Below, piece by piece: positions 1 to 10,814 of a stretch of DNA of 64,000 bases (its first letter is position 1; each line of letters opens with the position of its first letter). The position numbers were made by a program, and so were the translations under genes. This DNA comes from Leptasterias polaris. Taxonomy: Eukaryota; Echinodermata; Asteroidea; Forcipulatida; Asteriidae. The stretch is taken from assembly GCA_037783415.1 (NCBI GenBank), contig JAZGTN010000003.1:1386501-1450500 (forward strand), read 5' to 3'. Under the pieces are notes generated by a model. The model was not told the DNA's origin. It saw nothing but the letters and a program-made list of their open reading frames with translations, and did not search any database.

Positions 1-1897
1 GAGGATTGTTACTAATCTTTAAGTAACGCGACTGTTCCCTCTGACAGATCTTCTGCTGAAGCACTTACAGATAAATGAAGCGTTGTTCTTTAGTCCACTT
101 CTTTGTCAAGCTTTCTCCTGAGAAATAAAAGAAACTGTTACTGCGAGGCTAGTTTCACATTAAGTTGACAATCACATTCATGTGTTCTTGTAATGGTTAT
201 GGTACCGCACGTACGCCCTTTTCTTCCTAAAAACGCTTTGGTAAATCCGAAACGCGCTCTGGTAAGCTGTAAACCCCCGATCGCTGAAGAAGTACAATTT
301 TCAATGACGAATCTCTGCACCAATGAGCTGAGTTAGGTCTGTGTTCACTTACTGATTTTTTCCTCGCTTGTTTCAATTCAATACACCGGTGAAGATCCAG
401 TTGTGGATGCCGTCGAGATAGGCTGGTCTGACGAAAGTTACTGTGATCACTGTGGGTTGGGACGCGTCGCATTCAACGAAGGGGGGCACGCCCATTCCGG
501 GGCCTGTTGTCTGTGGTTGAGCGAGAGACGACGCCGTCTTCCTGGTGCGGTGAAGAAGACACGGTGAACAACTTGAAGGCAACCCCCGCTGGCCCCCATC
601 AACGCTAATGAGCAAGACACCTGATTCTTGATTTCACGCAGATGGTGCGATCCAAATAGAAGAAGAATATAACATTTTTAAAACTTGATCAAACAACCAA
701 CGTCCTCACTCGTGATTTCTGGTTAAAGTAATACATCCCGAATATCCCAAGTGAAAACGGTTCCGGTCCGGTCTGTCGTCAATGATTCACTCGCTCACTG
801 GAAAAATTCATTGCCGTCACTTTTCAGTAGCTAGCCTCACCGCGGGCTAATTCTGCCGCACTGCCTCATTCCTCGGTAATTAGTACCTCAAGTTAATTAA
901 GCCACACTGAAACACCCGTACCGCTATCTTCCCGTTGTAACACACACACACGCAGACGGGGACAATAATTAGTCGTGAAGTATCATTGTCGTTTGCGGAT
1001 TCTTCATCAATTTCTTGTCAAAGTCACAGCTGGTAGCTATCCAGACACTGACGACAACTAGAAACACTTTTTTTATCTTTTTTCTTTTTTCTTCTAAGAT
1101 TCCGATAAAGGCGATCGCACGCTGTGATATCAGTGGCATGCAGGCTAGCTAGAAGCTAGCGGTGACTGTATATGCTGCCCGTCGCATCATAATATGCCGC
1201 AGCTACGTGTGGAGTGAAGTTATCGACGGAGAAATCCAACCTGGCGAATTAGTGGGCTTGCCTTGATGAGACGAGAACACCGATTGGCTGCAGATGTACA
1301 CTCATGCGCCGTGGGGTTTGCTAACGTATTAATAATAATAGCCTTGCTGCCATTAGATGTTTTGCTTAATTAATAATAGATGACTATTGAAAACTCCTTT
1401 TGGTAAGAATGAAAGTAATTTAAGAAAGCAAATGATAATTTAAGAGTTGATTTGAATTAACGTATCTTGGAGTTTCCATCATATATAATTTCTATACTAA
1501 TTAAGTTGTCAAGCCCAGACAAATCTTTCTCGGTAATTTACTGGATTGTTAACTTGCGTTGCTTGCGACCGATTGTCCATCAATGACAGATTACCAATGA
1601 AATGTTTAGTAATATTCTCTGATAGCTTGTACGAATGGTGATCGCCTCTTCTCGAGGATCTGTGATGCAATCCACCGAGGGCTAGTCTCCACTTCCAGCG
1701 AGATTAATTGGATAACCCTCTGGGAGTCAATTGAGGGCGCTGTCAGAGAAAACAAAGTCCTCACCGTCAGTAGCGCGAATGCCCATTATCAAAATAGACC
1801 AATTATAAATTAAATTGTGAAAAGAGATTGGAGTGGGCAGATGTTAATGAGCTCAAGGATCTCTGTCTGTACAGCTATAATAAAAACTTTACTCATG
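1..1897. other. No confirmed gene; possible minus-strand first exon
   Basis: No protein family was recognised here. The stretch near 180-620 is richer in CG dinucleotides than its surroundings. On the minus strand an open stretch (615 down to about 373) runs towards a good splice donor, with GTAAGT reading leftward from position 352. This could be a 5' exon of a gene that continues beyond the left edge, or part of a promoter. The remainder, 700-1897, is AT-rich with no coding signal I can support. Confidence 0.3.
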
Positions 1898-2074
1898 AAT
1901 AGACCTTATGCATTGACGTCACCAAGCCGCCATCTTAGAGGTAAACTGATGATGAAACAATGGAAACGCGCTGATTTGTACGCGCGGCGCAAAGAACTGG
2001 CCAATGAACATCTTCCTTTTGACCTCTAGGCGAGGGCGCCCTACTCAAATGACGTCATATGCATAAGGTCTATT
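1898..2074. mobile_element. Foldback MITE with CRE palindromes in both ends
   Basis: The ends are inverted copies of each other: AATAGACCTTATGCAT on the left and its complement on the right. Each end contains a perfect TGACGTCA palindrome, and the left arm also holds CCGCCATCTT. A TA dinucleotide lies at each outer edge, as expected for a Tc1/mariner-type target, but this is not decisive. There is no coding capacity. It is a non-autonomous element, superfamily uncertain. Confidence 0.6.
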
Positions 2075-2554
2075 AATCCGTGAAAAGAGTCAAGAGGTGA
2101 AAGATGGCAGATGCTATAGTAAAGCTATCTTATAAAACAATGATGATTGTACAATTCATATGAGGATGACCGGTCGTAGTTAAACACCACTGTGCCACAC
2201 GGCGATACCATACGTGACAACGGTGCTGATCCTAAAATGTAAACTCCCCTACTGCCGTGAATGGGACTACGTTAAGGGCCGATCAGCACCACAATGAAAC
2301 AACATACAGCACTCGCTTGTGTACAAATGATGGACATCGATCGGCTAATGGCTACCGGCCATGTTTTTCGGCGGAAAAAGAAATACTAATCTTATGCCTG
2401 GTGTTGACGCATCTCGTGGGGGTGAGCCCCCGGGGGAGTTGATCGATTGAACGGTCAAGCGAAGATGGATGAGGACCTCTAATTGACTCCGTAATGCTTA
2501 AAGATAAAGTGTATAGCAACGGTTGTGTTGACAAGTGCCGAGCAGTTCTGGTTA

Positions 2555-2925
2555 AAATACTCTCTTTGAATCAAGTTAAAGTACGAAAACTGCTGTCTCA
2601 GGTTGGCTTGCTTCTTTTGAATCAATTATTGTGGTACATAAGTTTAACTTCTCATGTTGGTTATTCCTCTTTAAATCAAAGTACACCTAAAAAATGAATG
2701 AATATTTGTTTTATTTGAATCCTGATAAAATACAATAGTAATGTTCAGGGTGCACTTGCAATCTTTGAATCAAGATAAGGTATGGTAGCATTGCAAATGT
2801 TTGTAAAACGCCACTTATGGTATATTATGTAAAATATATTCTTCTTTTGAAACAAGACATGGCAGAAATTGCGGAAAAATGCATTTTTTTAAACTCTCTT
2901 TTGGACCAGCATAAAGCACATGTCC
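2555..2925. repeat. Degenerate tandem repeat, roughly 50-bp spacing
   Basis: Variants of CTCTTTTGAATCAAGATAAA recur near 2562, 2611, 2665, 2710, 2761, 2841 and 2896. Spacing is about 43-80 bases and mostly near 50. The units are strongly diverged, so this may be an old minisatellite. Open frames on both strands appear to be by-products, and none is recognisable. Confidence 0.35.
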
Positions 2926-3039
2926 AGTTGCTGAGATGGAAACGAATAAGGGAGAAGTTGGGATTGAGTAAAAAGAGGTTGGGTCGAAGAGAAGTGCATA
3001 AAGGCTGTAAGAAATGTACGCACTGTAAGTCAAGACATG

Positions 3040-3530
3040 AGTGGTAAGATGGAAACTATGTTACCCTTTTCGAAGCTGCGGCTTTGACTTGGGCTTGGGC
3101 AGTGGGCTCCGGCTAAGGCTCCACCCAAAATGTGAAGTCCTTTGCCGAAAGCACACACGATTTCAAAATAACTGACTGAGCATAAGCCAGCCTGTTGAAA
3201 TTGTCTCACTCCAGTCAAAGTGCTGAGAGTGGTAATATGGAAACTGTTCACTGAATAAAGACTATCATAATGGTCGAATAAGGAAAAGAGGGTAACAGTT
3301 TGAAGAAATTTACGAGTTCTAAGTCGGGACATGAGTGATAAGATGGAAATTATCTGCTGAATAAAGACTATGGTTGGATAAGGAAAAGTGTGTAACAGTT
3401 TGAAGGCACTTTACGCGCTCTAAGTCGGGAAGTGAGTGGTATAGGATGGAAACTGTGCTGAATAAAGAAGATGGCGGGGTGAAGAGAGGTGGATAAAGGC
3501 AAGAAGACCAAAATGTACGCACTCTAGGTA
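3040..3530. repeat. Degenerate tandem repeat, unit about 110 bp
   Basis: Three to four imperfect copies carry the landmarks GAGTGGTAAGATGGAAAC, CTGAATAAAGACTAT and GGTAACAGTTTGAAG, followed by CTCTAAGTCGGGA. The first copy is interrupted near 3065-3130 by a fragment of the CGGCTTTGG inverted-repeat family found at 4.85 and 8.24 kb. No coding function is apparent. Confidence 0.5.
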
Positions 3531-3897
3531 GGGGCCGTTATACTATTGATAAATTCGTTAATAATTTGCTCCTGATCCGTCCAATTATAGTATCTTCTCA
3601 CCGTCAAAATCAGTTTGAACTTTGGCTTGTGAAATGTCTCGAGACTTATCGACTCAGAAATGGATTACAGCGCGTAACAAGATTAGGAGGCTGCGTGGAA
3701 GAAAGAAAAAGACATATATCGGCATGATTCAGGTCCAAACTTCGCATGCGGTGTTGAGAAACGTTTGGCGTTGGTTATACTATTGTGTGTTATCTTTGCG
3801 ACTTGAATGGAATAGACGGGTTTTCGGGATCGTGTTGCTGAGTGTTGACCGTTAAATTAAGGGAGTAAATGACATGGCTATGACTGGGGTTATGTTT

Positions 3898-4592
3898 TAG
3901 GCCTGCGCTAATCGCACTTTTGCCGTGTCGAACTTAAATATTTTTCGCTAGGTAAAAGTGCGGCAGTTAAAACGAATCGGTGACAAACGTCGAATTTAGT
4001 AAACATAGTTTGCCGCACTCTAAAGTATACTCAAAATGGCGACGCGGCTGAACATTGCTAATGGGACATGTTTCTTTATGGCAATTTGAGCTGTGACTCT
4101 TAAATAATAGCAAAATCATATTGATAACTTTCCCCATCTTAAATGTTGTCCGTATTATACCCAACGTTGTTGAGTGGCGCTCTTCGTGTATGTTGAAGAG
4201 TATCAAACTAAATCCATTAACAAGTCTTAATTTATACAGATTATGTTTGTTCCAGTGTTTCCCATCCCACCCCGGAGTGCTCACAGCTACAAACAAGACT
4301 AGCAAGGAAAACGTTCATATAAATCATTTTTCTAAAGTTTTGCGCATGCGTATTCCCAAAGAGCAATGCCCGAATGATAATGAAATTCGATTCGTCACGG
4401 CAAGAGCGCAACGTTTGTCACCATGTCGATCGTGCAACTACCGTGTACATTGTATACCACGGCATAGCTTGCCGTGCTACACGGCAGTGTCGAACTTACA
4501 TCAACAGTTTGCGCTAAACGTCGCTCTTATTGTCGAATTTAATTCAATGTTTTCTGATTATTTGAATTCGACACGGCAAAAGTATTGGCCTT
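3898..4592. mobile_element. Inverted-repeat DNA transposon, non-autonomous, about 0.7 kb
   Basis: The left end (GGCCTGCGCTAATC... CTTTTGCCGTGTCGAA) is repeated in inverse orientation at the right end (TTCGACACGGCAAAAG... TTGGCC). The motif CACGGCA/TGCCGTG also occurs internally near 4398 and 4480, so the subterminal regions are repetitive. Two overlapping open frames on opposite strands inside it match no transposase I know. The superfamily is not determined. Confidence 0.5.
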
Positions 4593-4849
4593 GTATTGGC
4601 TATGGCCAGCTGTAACCTTTAGCATGCAGAGGGTTGGTAAAGTAGGATGTAGGAAGTCATAGCCGCAGCGGAGTCCATTGGTAGCTATATAGAGACTTTG
4701 ACTACGATACACGTTTCTATTGATTGGCTAACGGTTCCAAAAACCTTCGGGTCAACAGGATGCCGAGATATTCCCATAGGAAATTTGGGTCAAGCGAGCC
4801 CAGATTTCAACAGAGTTACAAAAGACATTTCTGGCCAATATGTGTCATT

Positions 4850-4967
4850 TTTGAAGCCACGGTTTAGGCTTGGGTTCCGGCTTAGGTATCCGTTCGGCTG
4901 TTTGAGGTCCCGTGCTGAAGAAGCCTAACTCCGAGACTGAGCTGAGGCCGTGGTTTTAAAAAGGCCT
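4850..4967. mobile_element. Short foldback MITE, CCACGG family
   Basis: Starts with TTTTGAAGCCACGG and ends with CCGTGGTTTTAAAAAGG, nearly exact complements. The interior is GC-rich, with repeated GGCTT and GAGCC motifs. It belongs with the elements at 8238-8381 and 8676-8838. Confidence 0.5.
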
Positions 4968-4999
4968 CTGTAGATGTATGTCCATGGAACACTTGAAAC

Positions 5000-5212
5000 C
5001 TCCCAGATCATAACTGACCCGGATTTCGGCTCGCTGACATTCCTGGGTCAAACTGGTTTTAAAATGGGATCTGTACTCGGAGTCTACGTCAGTTTCACCC
5101 ATTCCTGAGTAATTTTGACACAGATTCCAGGTCAATCTGACCCAGAAAGGGGTCAGGCCCCATCTGATCCGGAATCCGGGTCAATTCTGACCCGGGATTT
5201 TTTAAAGTGTAC
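5000..5212. mobile_element. GGGTCA-rich foldback MITE, copy 1
   Basis: Dense in GGGTCA/TGACCC hexamers in both orientations, with ends near TGACCCGGATTTC and GACCCGGGATTTTTTAAAG. The same composition and ending style occur at 7955-8125 and 8418-8647. The left boundary is uncertain by tens of bases. No coding capacity. Confidence 0.45.
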
Positions 5213-5924
5213 AATACTATAGGCTTACTAACCAACGAGGTAGGATGGTATCAATGCACTATCACGAGACACTAGACCTGTCGAGTCCCACCCCAGCCAT
5301 TTCTAAAGAAACCCCTTATGACAAAAAATTGTCATTTCACATTTCGTGTGAGTTGGAATGGAAGTGTTCATCAGTCAGTCCACACGGGTCTCTTTCATTG
5401 TTCCTTTACAAATGCTAATTTTCCCCTCAGCCACGCAGTTTCCACGAGGTTTCTACTTAACAGACAAGCTGTCTCCACACCACATTTGAGATACAACTTT
5501 CTAGAAATGGAGGCAAATCCAATAAAAGGGGCTTCGTGCTCAAGGGCCGCTCTGCTCGTGGCCGTCTCTGTCTGCGTTTTCTGAGGGGCTATGCTAACGG
5601 CGCTTTATTATACTAACCCGCACCCCACGTATTATCAATTTAAGTGCCAATCCAGTTAAATAGAGATTATCACGAATTGGGATTACTGTGATAGACTGGC
5701 CCAGCAGGCAATCAGCATAATTTTAAAAACCAGCCACATCAAAAATGGTAGCAGCTCCTTCCAGTGATGAATAGGCCTACAAATTGTTAAAGCATTCTTG
5801 TAAGGTTTTTCGAGACACCGTGCACAAAAACCCTCTGTGTATGAGTTGTGGTGGTTCTATAAAAGAAAAAAAGAAGGTGTTCGTGGTGAGTGATTGAATG
5901 AATAGGTAACGACATTATACCTTA

Positions 5925-6376
5925 TCAATCCAATTCCTGGTTCAGGAGTTATGAATATTTCAAAAATTAAACATCAACTTTCGGTTTGGACCGGAAGTCA
6001 AGGTCAAATAGGGTCGCATGTTGTGTAGCGCGTGATTAGTTTATGAAGACCTTTTAGATGATGGATGGATTGTAAACATCCAATATGTGGTTCAGAAGTT
6101 ATGATTTTTTCAAATATAAAGTTTGAACTTCCGTTTTGAACCGGAAGTCAATGTCAAATGAGGTCACACTTTATAGCGTTGGTTAAGTTACTAAAGCTTT
6201 ATCTGATGACGTACAGCAAATAAACAACCAATTCGTGGTTCAGGAGTTATGATTTATTCAAATATAAAATGTCACTTCCTGATTGAACCGGAAGGCAATG
6301 TCAAATGAGGTCACACTTGGTAGCGTTGTTGTAGTCTTCTGAGTCCTTTCTGAATCCTTTCTGATGACGTATAGAT
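5925..6376. repeat. Tandem repeat, three copies of about 149 bp
   Basis: GGTTCAG anchors begin at 5939, 6089 and 6237, giving steps of 150 and 148 bases. Each unit reads GGTTCAGGAGTTATG, then an AT-rich stretch, then ACTTCCG-type sequence facing CCGGAAGT, then TGTCAAATGAGGTCACA, and ends near GATGACGTA. The facing GGAA cores form a small inverted repeat in each unit. Copies are about 80 percent alike by eye. Confidence 0.75.
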
Positions 6377-7954
6377 GCGGTTATTAACAACTCGAAGTTT
6401 CGATCGGTCTGCTCTGTTTGTCTTGAAGGGAATTTTTTTACTAGACTTAGTGGCACTCCAACTTCCCTGCGAAATATTTCTCACAAAAACACGCTCTCAT
6501 CTTTCAGCAATCAGCTGTTGTTTCAAGCTTTCACTAAATCAAAATGTGTCTAATGCTGAACGTACGTGCGTCAAATATATATCCCCAAACGTTATTGAAG
6601 AAATCGGGAGATTTCTGTGGCAGCATACTTAGGCCTACCAGGTTAATCCAGGGGCCACAAGTTCGTACAACGAACATTGTGTCGACTCGTGGCTGATATT
6701 AACTGGTACTCATGCTCAAAATCATGTACTGGGTACTATCGGCCTCTAGTCGACATAATCGTCCTTGTGCAAACTTGGGCCAGGTAATTAAATCGAAAAC
6801 TGGCACATGATCAAAATGTCTGCAACCACCTAGTAGTGTCTTCAAGTCTCCCATTAGAACAAAAGTAATTTTCCAAAGTAATTAAAACTATGTCCTTATC
6901 ATGATGTGGTCATCACTCATGAAAAGGTATACCTTTAAAAGAATACATTGGTGTATATTACGAGAGTACATTGTTACGTGCTCAGTGGGGCCCGATGAGA
7001 GGTGTAACACTTGATCATGGCACATTTGATTTATTATTTCGTCTTATTTAACCAGGGTAGCCCCTCCATCAGTTTTCAATGAACTGTTCTCCCTGGGGGC
7101 CCTGGGAGCAGGGCTTCCAGATGTCTTGCTGACAGCCTATGCTAGGTTCTGAGGTTTCCAACACCCCTCCCCCTGTCAATCAAACTTGTTGGCTTACTGG
7201 AGAGCCGCTAACTAGTGGTAACTTCTTGCATTTTGTGTCATTCTTGAGTTACTTCCGCACTTAAGGGGTTTTTATGGAATAGGAATCTTATGGAAACCGC
7301 GATTCGACAGCACCTTTAAAATATTTTAACAGTGAGCTTTGCAAACGAAAACAATTCTGTTGAGATTCATACAGAATGGTGTAGAAATGATTCTTGTTCC
7401 CGGATACCCGATACTCCACATAATCCAACAGCCCGAAGGGATTATTTCCAATCCGAACCTTGCATCTGATCTCCATAAAAAAACAATAAGTACAAATATT
7501 GGGGGGAAATTATCTCCAAAATAATAACCAACAAAGAAAAAAGATGTTTGCCCCTTTTTAGATCAAAGTGAAAACCCCACCGGCCAAAGTAATTCCAGGT
7601 TGTTTAGTTACATATATCAACTGACAACTCGGTCGGCTCATCTTCCACCTTTTGCGTTCAATGACCTCGACGTATAACAGGTATACTGCATCGCGGGAGA
7701 TAAGGGATATATACCCGAGGAAACTGTGGGAGTTTGTGTAGGGAACAAAACGGGAATCAATTAGGGAATGTAATGTAGACTTAACGAATGCGTAAAGTCC
7801 GTATTCAAAGACTTTCTGCATAAAACAAAATATTTAAATGCCATTTAGGTTGGATGAAGTGCGGATTTATTCCCCAAGCTCTTGATAGTTGCGCATTGCT
7901 TCAAAGAGCCCAGACTACAACCCTAAATATACTGAATTGCTCTTTATAAAGGGT
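6377..7954. other. Intergenic, nothing recognised
   Basis: AT-rich DNA with no gene signal. A stretch near 6660-6785 (AACGAACATTGTGTCGACT ... TCGTCCTTGTGCAAACTTG) resembles the sequence around 25675-25750 in the septin intron, so it is probably another interspersed element fragment. Sequence near 7030-7110 (TTTAACCAGGGTAGCCCC) looks like transposon debris. Confidence 0.4.
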
Positions 7955-8125
7955 GCAGGACCGGGTCACAATTGACCCGGAACTGGGTTCCGTGGGGCCT
8001 GACCCTAATCTGTGTCACTATGACTCGGAATATGTGTCTATTTGACAAAGAAGTTGGTAAAACTTACGCAGAATCTTAACTAAAAACTCACTTTTAACCA
8101 GACATGGGTCAGGCCCGGCCCTAAG
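7955..8125. mobile_element. GGGTCA-rich MITE, copy 2 (degenerate)
   Basis: Opens with ACCGGGTCACAATTGACCC, contains GGGGCCTGACCC, and closes near ATGGGTCAGGCCCGG. It shares these blocks with the copies at 5000-5212 and 8418-8647, but the interior has decayed. Confidence 0.4.
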
Positions 8126-8237
8126 AAAACAAATTGCACCTTTCCCGTAGGCTATGAAAACTTCCAGAGGGCGCACTTTCCTAAACTCCGGACCTTACTG
8201 TACCTCCACCACAAGAAATGCGGCCACATGATAACTA

Positions 8238-8381
8238 GTTTTGAAACCACGGCTTTGGGCTTCGGCTATAAAGCCAAATCTCAATCCACCTGTTTTGAAG
8301 CACCGCGAGGAAAGAACGCGTTATTCAAAATAACTAATTGAGCCCATCGAACCAAAACCAAAGCCGTGTTTTTGAAAAGGG
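8238..8381. mobile_element. Short foldback MITE, CCACGG family
   Basis: Left end GTTTTGAAACCACGGCTTTG and right end CCAAAGCCGTGTTTTTGAAA are near-perfect complements across about 20 bases. Same family as 4850-4967. Confidence 0.55.
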
Positions 8382-8417
8382 CAAATGGAAATCAGCAAAT
8401 ATACAGGTCTAGGCCTA

Positions 8418-8647
8418 CACTCTAAAAACTACCGGGTCATAATTGATCCATATTCCGGGTTCCGGGTAACCTGACCCATTTCCGGGTCAGGCCATCCGGA
8501 AGGTGCTTCAAAATGGGTTTATGAATTCTGGGTCAGTTTGACCCATTTCTGGGTCCCGGGTTCCGGATCATACTGACTCAGAAATGGGTCAGGCCCAAAT
8601 TGGGACCAAGATCCGGGTAATTTCTGACCTGAAATTTGTAGAGTGTT
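8418..8647. mobile_element. GGGTCA-rich foldback MITE, copy 3 (best preserved)
   Basis: Bounded by ACACTCTAAAAA on the left and TTTGTAGAGTGTT on the right, an inverted pair. The interior carries many GGGTCA/TGACCC hexamers in alternating orientation, including TGACCCATTTCTGGGTC and TGACCCATTTCCGGGTCA, which are themselves palindromic. There is no coding frame. Confidence 0.6.
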
Positions 8648-8675
8648 AAAAGCTCCATTTTCACAATCCATTACT

Positions 8676-8838
8676 TTAGGGCCTTTTCCAAATCTCGGCT
8701 TTGGCTCTGGCTCTCTGGCTTCGGGGCTCTGTCATCAATTTTGGAGCAGTGTATACATTTTGCACGGTGCTTCAATTTGAAATGGAGCCTGGAGACGGAG
8801 CCAGAGCCTAAACCGACGTTTGGAAAAAGGTCCTTTAA
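8676..8838. mobile_element. Short foldback MITE, AGGGCCTTTTCCAAA family
   Basis: Ends are AGGGCCTTTTCCAAA and TTTGGAAAAAGGTCCT, inverted complements. The interior contains GGCTCTGGCTCTCTGGC opposite GGAGCCAGAGCC. The composition links it to the CCACGG elements nearby. Confidence 0.55.
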
Positions 8839-10192
8839 TTATGGTATGAAAATAGCCACCGAGCCTGGGTTGTTGAGACAGGGTGCTTAATCACAAATGA
8901 ACGTACTCACAAGACACACAAGGGACAGGGTGGATGTGGAGTTTTGTTCTCCTCGAAATAAATTAGCTTTTTGCAATTTGTGTTCGAAAGTGTTTTCGAA
9001 TTTAACGTCTCCCCTGCTCCCCCTTATAGTTCGCCGAGCCTACAAATCACACCCTTCGTTTCCATTTCCGCCGAGAAAAAATCATTACAAATGCTAATTT
9101 TATTGCTATAAATAATTCACAATCCGATTTAAAAGGAATTACACATTCAAACCAAGTGTCCTCAAAACCGATAAATCCATAACGATTTCCATAATGGTCA
9201 ATATAAACAAGGTTAACGTATTTCTGCTGGACCTAACTGTAGTGGAGCCTCCTGGTGTTGTTACGCCTGAGTGGTGGAAACTCAGTCAATGTGTTTATAA
9301 AAATCCCACGACGTGTAAAGGACTATGCACCAAACAGTTATTTGCCTGATTGTTCATCAGGCCTTATTGTTCATTCATAATTCCCTGAATACGATTGTTT
9401 TATAAGCGTGCAATTGAACATGGTACACTTGACATCTCTGTTACTAGAGACAAACAGCCTGGACTTCCTTCTGGCACAATTTGTACAAAGCTCAAGGAAG
9501 AAAAAACCCCACATCAACTATTTAGGGAGCTTGTAGCTTACGATTGTTATCAACTTGTCATTACGAAGAAAGGAAGCACATCTAACAACCTTTTTCCGAT
9601 GTTTCTTCTACAATGACTCAGTGTTGAAACAACGGTACATGTACAGCAACTTCCTTTATCAGGCTGATCTTGCCTGTCAGGAATTGTACGGAACATCATT
9701 TGGGGGCACGTTTCCCCTTCCCACCGCTGCTCTGACCCCTTCCTCTGTCCTTTTTTTTTTTTTTTTTTTTTGGCGAATGTTGCTTACCTCTCTTCATCTT
9801 TTTCTCTCTTTGTTAGCGTGTAAAAAATAGTTGTTCACTATTTCTCTCCGTTGTGACCATTTACACTCTGTGCTTGGTCACATCTCTTGCTCTATGGTCA
9901 CATCGTCTATTATTATTCTAATAATACGAATTCCGGAAGCTACGCAGGAATCCAGAGCAGGAATGCCTGCCAGCTGTCACTACCCCCTCTTCATCTTACA
10001 CACATCCCGTATTCAGCAGGATGCAGGCACGGAGAGTGCAAGGTGCCCCATCACCTGCAGCATCTGCACCAGTTATTGATGTCCCGGCAGGATACCTTAA
10101 TTGGCCCTGCGGCCCTGCATCACCATAACAATGATAATTGTAGTATTTGAGAAGGTGCAGAGCACTCGGTAATCCAAGTAGGCCTTTGCTCT
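8839..10192. other. Intergenic, nothing recognised; 21-T run at 9751-9771
   Basis: No exon, RNA gene or full transposon could be supported. The poly-T run at 9751-9771 could be a minus-strand poly-A tail of a retroposed copy, but I found no target duplication beside it. Confidence 0.4.
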
Positions 10193-10430
10193 ATAGATAG
10201 GTTGCAGTATGACGTAAGTCGGCCATCTTTATACGGGCAATTTGGAACACACAGTCATGCGTTACGCGTGAGAACGGCGTGCAGCACGCGCACATTTCAC
10301 AAAACTCATTGCATGATTGGTTAGTGAATGACGCGGCTGCGCTAATAATTTGAGCGCTTGACGCGCCTGCAACCAACGAGCCAAAATGCGATTAGTGCCC
10401 GTAAAGATGCCATGGCGTCTACTGGGAACT
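10193..10430. mobile_element. ATAGATAG MITE family, copy A
   Basis: Begins ATAGATAGGTTGCAGTATG, then TGACGTAAGTCGGCCATCTT, and ends with GATGCCATGGCGTCTACTGG, where copies B and C have AAAGATGGCGTCTACTGG. The outermost right bases (CTATCTAT in copies B and C) are lost here. It lies about 385 bases upstream of the BOLA2 start codon. Length is about 240 bp and there is no coding capacity. Confidence 0.75.
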
Positions 10431-10814
10431 CAATGCATCAAAACAAAAATAGCAGTTCGCAGATTAGGCCTAAAGTTCATTTAACTTTTAACTTAAATGC
10501 TCCTCTTATTTGTTTTTTTCTTTTCTTTTGTGTGCATTCATCAGTTCATGTTCAAGTTAATTCAATAAATATCAAGTATAAGTGAATTAAAAAAGGCATT
10601 CTGTTCAACAGAACTTCGAAAGACAGAAACATTTCCGCATACAACAAATAAAGGAAAGCATCGCTAACTAAAGTCTAACAAGAGGTGGCGCCCTTACAAC
10701 TAGCGAAAACATCAAAAGCAGAAAAAGGGTAATGTTCACATGTATCTTAAGTTATAATACGCAGAATAACCCTTTAAAATTCTCAATACTTGGTGCAGAA
10801 ACAAAAGAAAAGGT

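Noticed and set aside
3967..4615. Two overlapping frames of 112 and 164 codons
   Set aside because: They lie on opposite strands in an inverted-repeat element and resemble no transposase; one must be chance and probably both are.
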